Shown here: piece by piece, positions 62,901 to 64,000 of the stretch
How the letters are laid out: the number at the start of each line of letters is the position of its first letter
Position numbering within the stretch: position 1 is the stretch's first letter
Assembly: GCA_965219005.1 (NCBI GenBank)
Contig: CBDCMS010000004.1
Location: 248,001-312,000 of the forward strand
Direction: 5' to 3'
Source of the DNA: CAUZIZ01 sp965219005
GTDB lineage: Bacteria; Acidobacteriota; UBA6911; RPQK01; JAJDTT01
Length of the DNA: 64,000 nt
Translations under genes and position numbers: made by a program
Notes under the pieces: generated by a model
What the model saw: only the letters and a program-made list of their open reading frames with translations
What the model was told of the DNA's origin: nothing
The model's database searches: none

Positions 62901-64000
62901 GTCGGTCCAGGTTCGAGTAAATTGCGCTCCGATCCCAGGGTGGTTTCGAGCGACATGATCAGGGCCTCGCGAATGGCGTCCACCGGTGGATTGGTCACCT
63001 GTGCAAAGAGCTGCTTGAAGTAGTTGTAGAGCAATTGGGGCCGGTCAGAAAGAGCTGCCAGGGGCGTGTCTGTTCCCATCGAACCGATGGCCTCGACGCC
63101 GTTTTCGATCATCGGGCGCATCAAAATTTCCAGATCTTCGGAGGTGTATCCGAAAATCTTCTGGTGCAGCTTCACCGAGGGCGGGTCGAGCACCTGGGAG
63201 GCAGGACCCTCTAGCAGTTGCTCCAGATCCACCAGATGCTCGCCCAGCCAAACGGAGTAGGGTTGTTGGGACGCAATCTGGTGTTTGAGCTCGTCATCCC
63301 TGATGATCCGACCTTGTCGTGTATCCACCAGGAACATGCGGCCTGGTTCCAGCCGACCTTTGAAGGAGACCTTTTCCGGCGGGATGTCGAGGACACCCAC
63401 TTCGGACGCCATGATCACGAGATCGTCCGTGGTCACGTAGTAGCGCGAAGGACGAAGCCCGTTGCGGTCCAGGACGGCGCCTACGCTCTGCCCATCGGTG
63501 AATGCGATCGAGGCTGGACCGTCCCAGGGCTCCATCAGGCAGGAGTGGAACTCGTAGAAGGCCCGTTTCTCCACGCTCATCGATGGGTTGCCGTTCCACG
63601 GCTCCGGGATCATCATCATGACCGCATGAGGTAGGGATCGCCCCGTCAACACCAACATCTCGAGAGCATTGTCGAACATGGCTGAATCGCTGCCGTCCTC
63701 GTCGATGATCGGCAGGATCTTCTCCATGTCGGATCCCAGGAGATTCGAGCGGAAAAGCCCCTGGCGGGCATGCATCCAGTTCACGTTGCCACGGAGAGTG
63801 TTTATCTCCCCGTTGTGGCTGAGGTATCGGTAGGGATGGGCTCGACTCCAGTTTGGGAAAGTGTTGGTGCTGAATCGAGAATGGACCAGGACCAGAGCGC
63901 TCTCAAGCGCCGGATCCAGTAGCTCGGGGTAGAAGTGGGTCAGCTGACTGGCCATCAGCATGCCCTTGTAGACCAGGGTCTTGTAGGACAGGCTGGGTAT
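59972..64000 (-). CDS. gltB: Glutamate synthase large (alpha) subunit, 5' end beyond window
   Basis: About 1342 codons are visible; the open frame reaches the window edge, so the N-terminal glutaminase Cys lies outside. The visible part begins in the amidotransferase domain (VHSRFSTNTFPNWSRAHPYR, LSHNGEINTLRGN), then the central domain, the FMN barrel (SGHDGGTGASPLTSIKHAGA, then PWELGLAETHQVLL), the 3Fe-4S motif with Cys-x5-Cys-x4-Cys (CIMMRVCHLNTCPVGV), and the C-terminal beta-helix (GDSNDYIGKGLSGGKMIVHP, GERFCVRNSGVKAVVEAVGD). It pairs with GltD encoded next. Confidence 0.97.
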   Translation of the reverse strand: MPSLSYKTLVYKGMLMASQLTHFYPELLDPALESALVLVHSRFSTNTFPNWSRAHPYRYLSHNGEINTLRGNVNWMHARQGLFRSNLLGSDMEKILPIIDEDGSDSAMFDNALEMLVLTGRSLPHAVMMMIPEPWNGNPSMSVEKRAFYEFHSCLMEPWDGPASIAFTDGQSVGAVLDRNGLRPSRYYVTTDDLVIMASEVGVLDIPPEKVSFKGRLEPGRMFLVDTRQGRIIRDDELKHQIASQQPYSVWLGEHLVDLEQLLEGPASQVLDPPSVKLHQKIFGYTSEDLEILMRPMIENGVEAIGSMGTDTPLAALSDRPQLLYNYFKQLFAQVTNPPVDAIREALIMSLETTLGSERNLLEPGPTSARQIKLSSPILRNRDLNRFKGLDGSGPGGFRSATLSMLCPKQVDGPGLDEAMSKLCTQASQAVADGNEILILSDRGANRSLAPLPAPLAISGVHHHLIREGTRTRVALVLESGEPREVHHFALLIGYGAAAINPYLALATLQELLGREQRSESDLDRATESYIKAINKGVVKIMSKMGISTAQSYRGAQVYEAVGLDRDFVERYFTWTASRLGGVGSDVVAREIRLRHQKAFPQSSVTSPGLESGGQYQWRSEGEFHLFSPQTVHKLQYACRTGNYQVFREYSQLVNEQTRKRCTLRGLFDLRFPATPIPIEEVEPVEEIVKRFKTGAMSYGSISREAHESLAIAMNRIGGKSNTGEGGEEPNRYVLDENGDSRNSAIKQVASGRFGVTSEYLVNASELQIKMAQGAKPGEGGQLPGHKVYPWIAQVRHSTPGVGLISPPPHHDIYSIEDLAELIHDLKNANDEARISVKLVAEVGVGTIAAGVAKGHADVVLISGHDGGTGASPLTSIKHAGAPWELGLAETHQVLLLNNLRSRIVVEVDGQLKTGRDVVIGALLGAEEFGFATAPLVALGCIMMRVCHLNTCPVGVATQDPVLRERFAGDPFHVVNFMRFLATEVRELMALLGFRTLNEMVGRTDLLQTGTAVEHWKGRGLDFSDIFYRPPVADDVGRYCQIPQDHGLAKSLDHTELMTLCQQALESGDAVEATLPIRNRNRVVGTAVGSEVTRRYGAQGLLEDTIRLHFKGSAGQSFGAFIPPGMTLTLEGDSNDYIGKGLSGGKMIVHPPAESRFSAEENVIIGNVAFYGATAGEAYIRGIAGERFCVRNSGVKAVVEAVGDHGCEYMTGGCVVVLGPTGRNFAAGMSGGIAFVLDQAGDFASNCNQTMVELFPLEDQEDQKIVSRMLERHVDYTQSELARRVLASWESLLPKFVKVYPTDYRRVIEAQNRMLEKGVPEEEMVMAAFRQNAGDAARIDGQ

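Noticed and set aside
1..64000. tRNA, rRNA, prophage and replication-origin signals
   Set aside because: Scanned by eye; no cloverleaf with a TTCGA loop and acceptor pairing, no rRNA core, no phage structural genes and no DnaA-box cluster were recognised. A tool run could still find a tRNA.

Overview
The window looks like a chromosomal segment of an uncultured free-living or host-associated Gram-negative-type bacterium, possibly Acidobacteriota. The lineage guess rests on weak signals: a relic of a Ser/Thr kinase with the opening typical of that phylum, an ECF/anti-sigma pair, a penicillin acylase, a ceramidase, PIG-L and beta-propeller proteins, and large secreted multi-domain proteins. It needs marker-gene phylogeny. 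Housekeeping genes are intact, while most broken genes are accessory.

Layout. 1-4.2 kb: frameshifted ankyrin gene, an unknown gene, a relic of glutamate formiminotransferase read in frame into a Crp/Fnr regulator, then an operon Crp/Fnr - ECF sigma - zinc-finger anti-sigma. 4.4-6.0 kb: a disrupted neutral ceramidase. 6.1-13.8 kb: a mobile-DNA-rich zone with palindromic elements, one integron-cassette-like gene plus attC-like site, a large Tat-exported glycosidase-like protein, a membrane protein, a kinase relic, and two identical 1020-bp group II introns in direct head-to-tail tandem. 13.9-20.4 kb: methyltransferase, Ldh2-type dehydrogenase, comF, penicillin acylase, DksA-like protein, rlmH. 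20.8-37.9 kb: two IS1595-family copies in inverted orientation bracket about 15 kb holding rsfS-nadD-obgE-rpmA-rplU, trkH-trkA, gltA, nadA, an amino-acid catabolic pair, a TPR membrane protein and a PIG-L protein. 38-53 kb: a hydroxyacid dehydrogenase, then a cluster of large secreted proteins (beta-helix, C-type lectin plus seven-bladed FG-GAP propeller, glycosidase-like, seven-repeat propeller). Three of them carry versions of one recurring C-terminal module. Inside this cluster, 43.5-44.4 kb holds two small genes separated and flanked by attC-like sites. 53-57 kb: YtoQ, a nonsense-mutated oxidoreductase of different codon style, REP-like palindromes and an IS110-family element with a candidate bridge RNA. 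57-64 kb: ribokinase with a (Leu-Glu-Glu)n tail encoded by a 9-bp microsatellite, gltD, and the 3' part of gltB.

How the genes fit together. rplU-rpmA-obgE-nadD-rsfS probably form one transcription unit that once ran on into rlmH and dksA-like and is now split by an IS1595 copy and an older repeat. trkA-trkH form a potassium uptake unit, and gltB-gltD the GOGAT enzyme. The Crp-ECF-anti-sigma cluster is a likely envelope or redox stress switch. The most unusual content is the tandem ORF-deleted group II introns, a probable integrase-free cluster of attC-like sites, the recurring FAQFG secreted module, and duplications from 9 bp to 1 kb throughout. Base-by-base reading was by eye; percent identities, folding energies and database matches were not computed.
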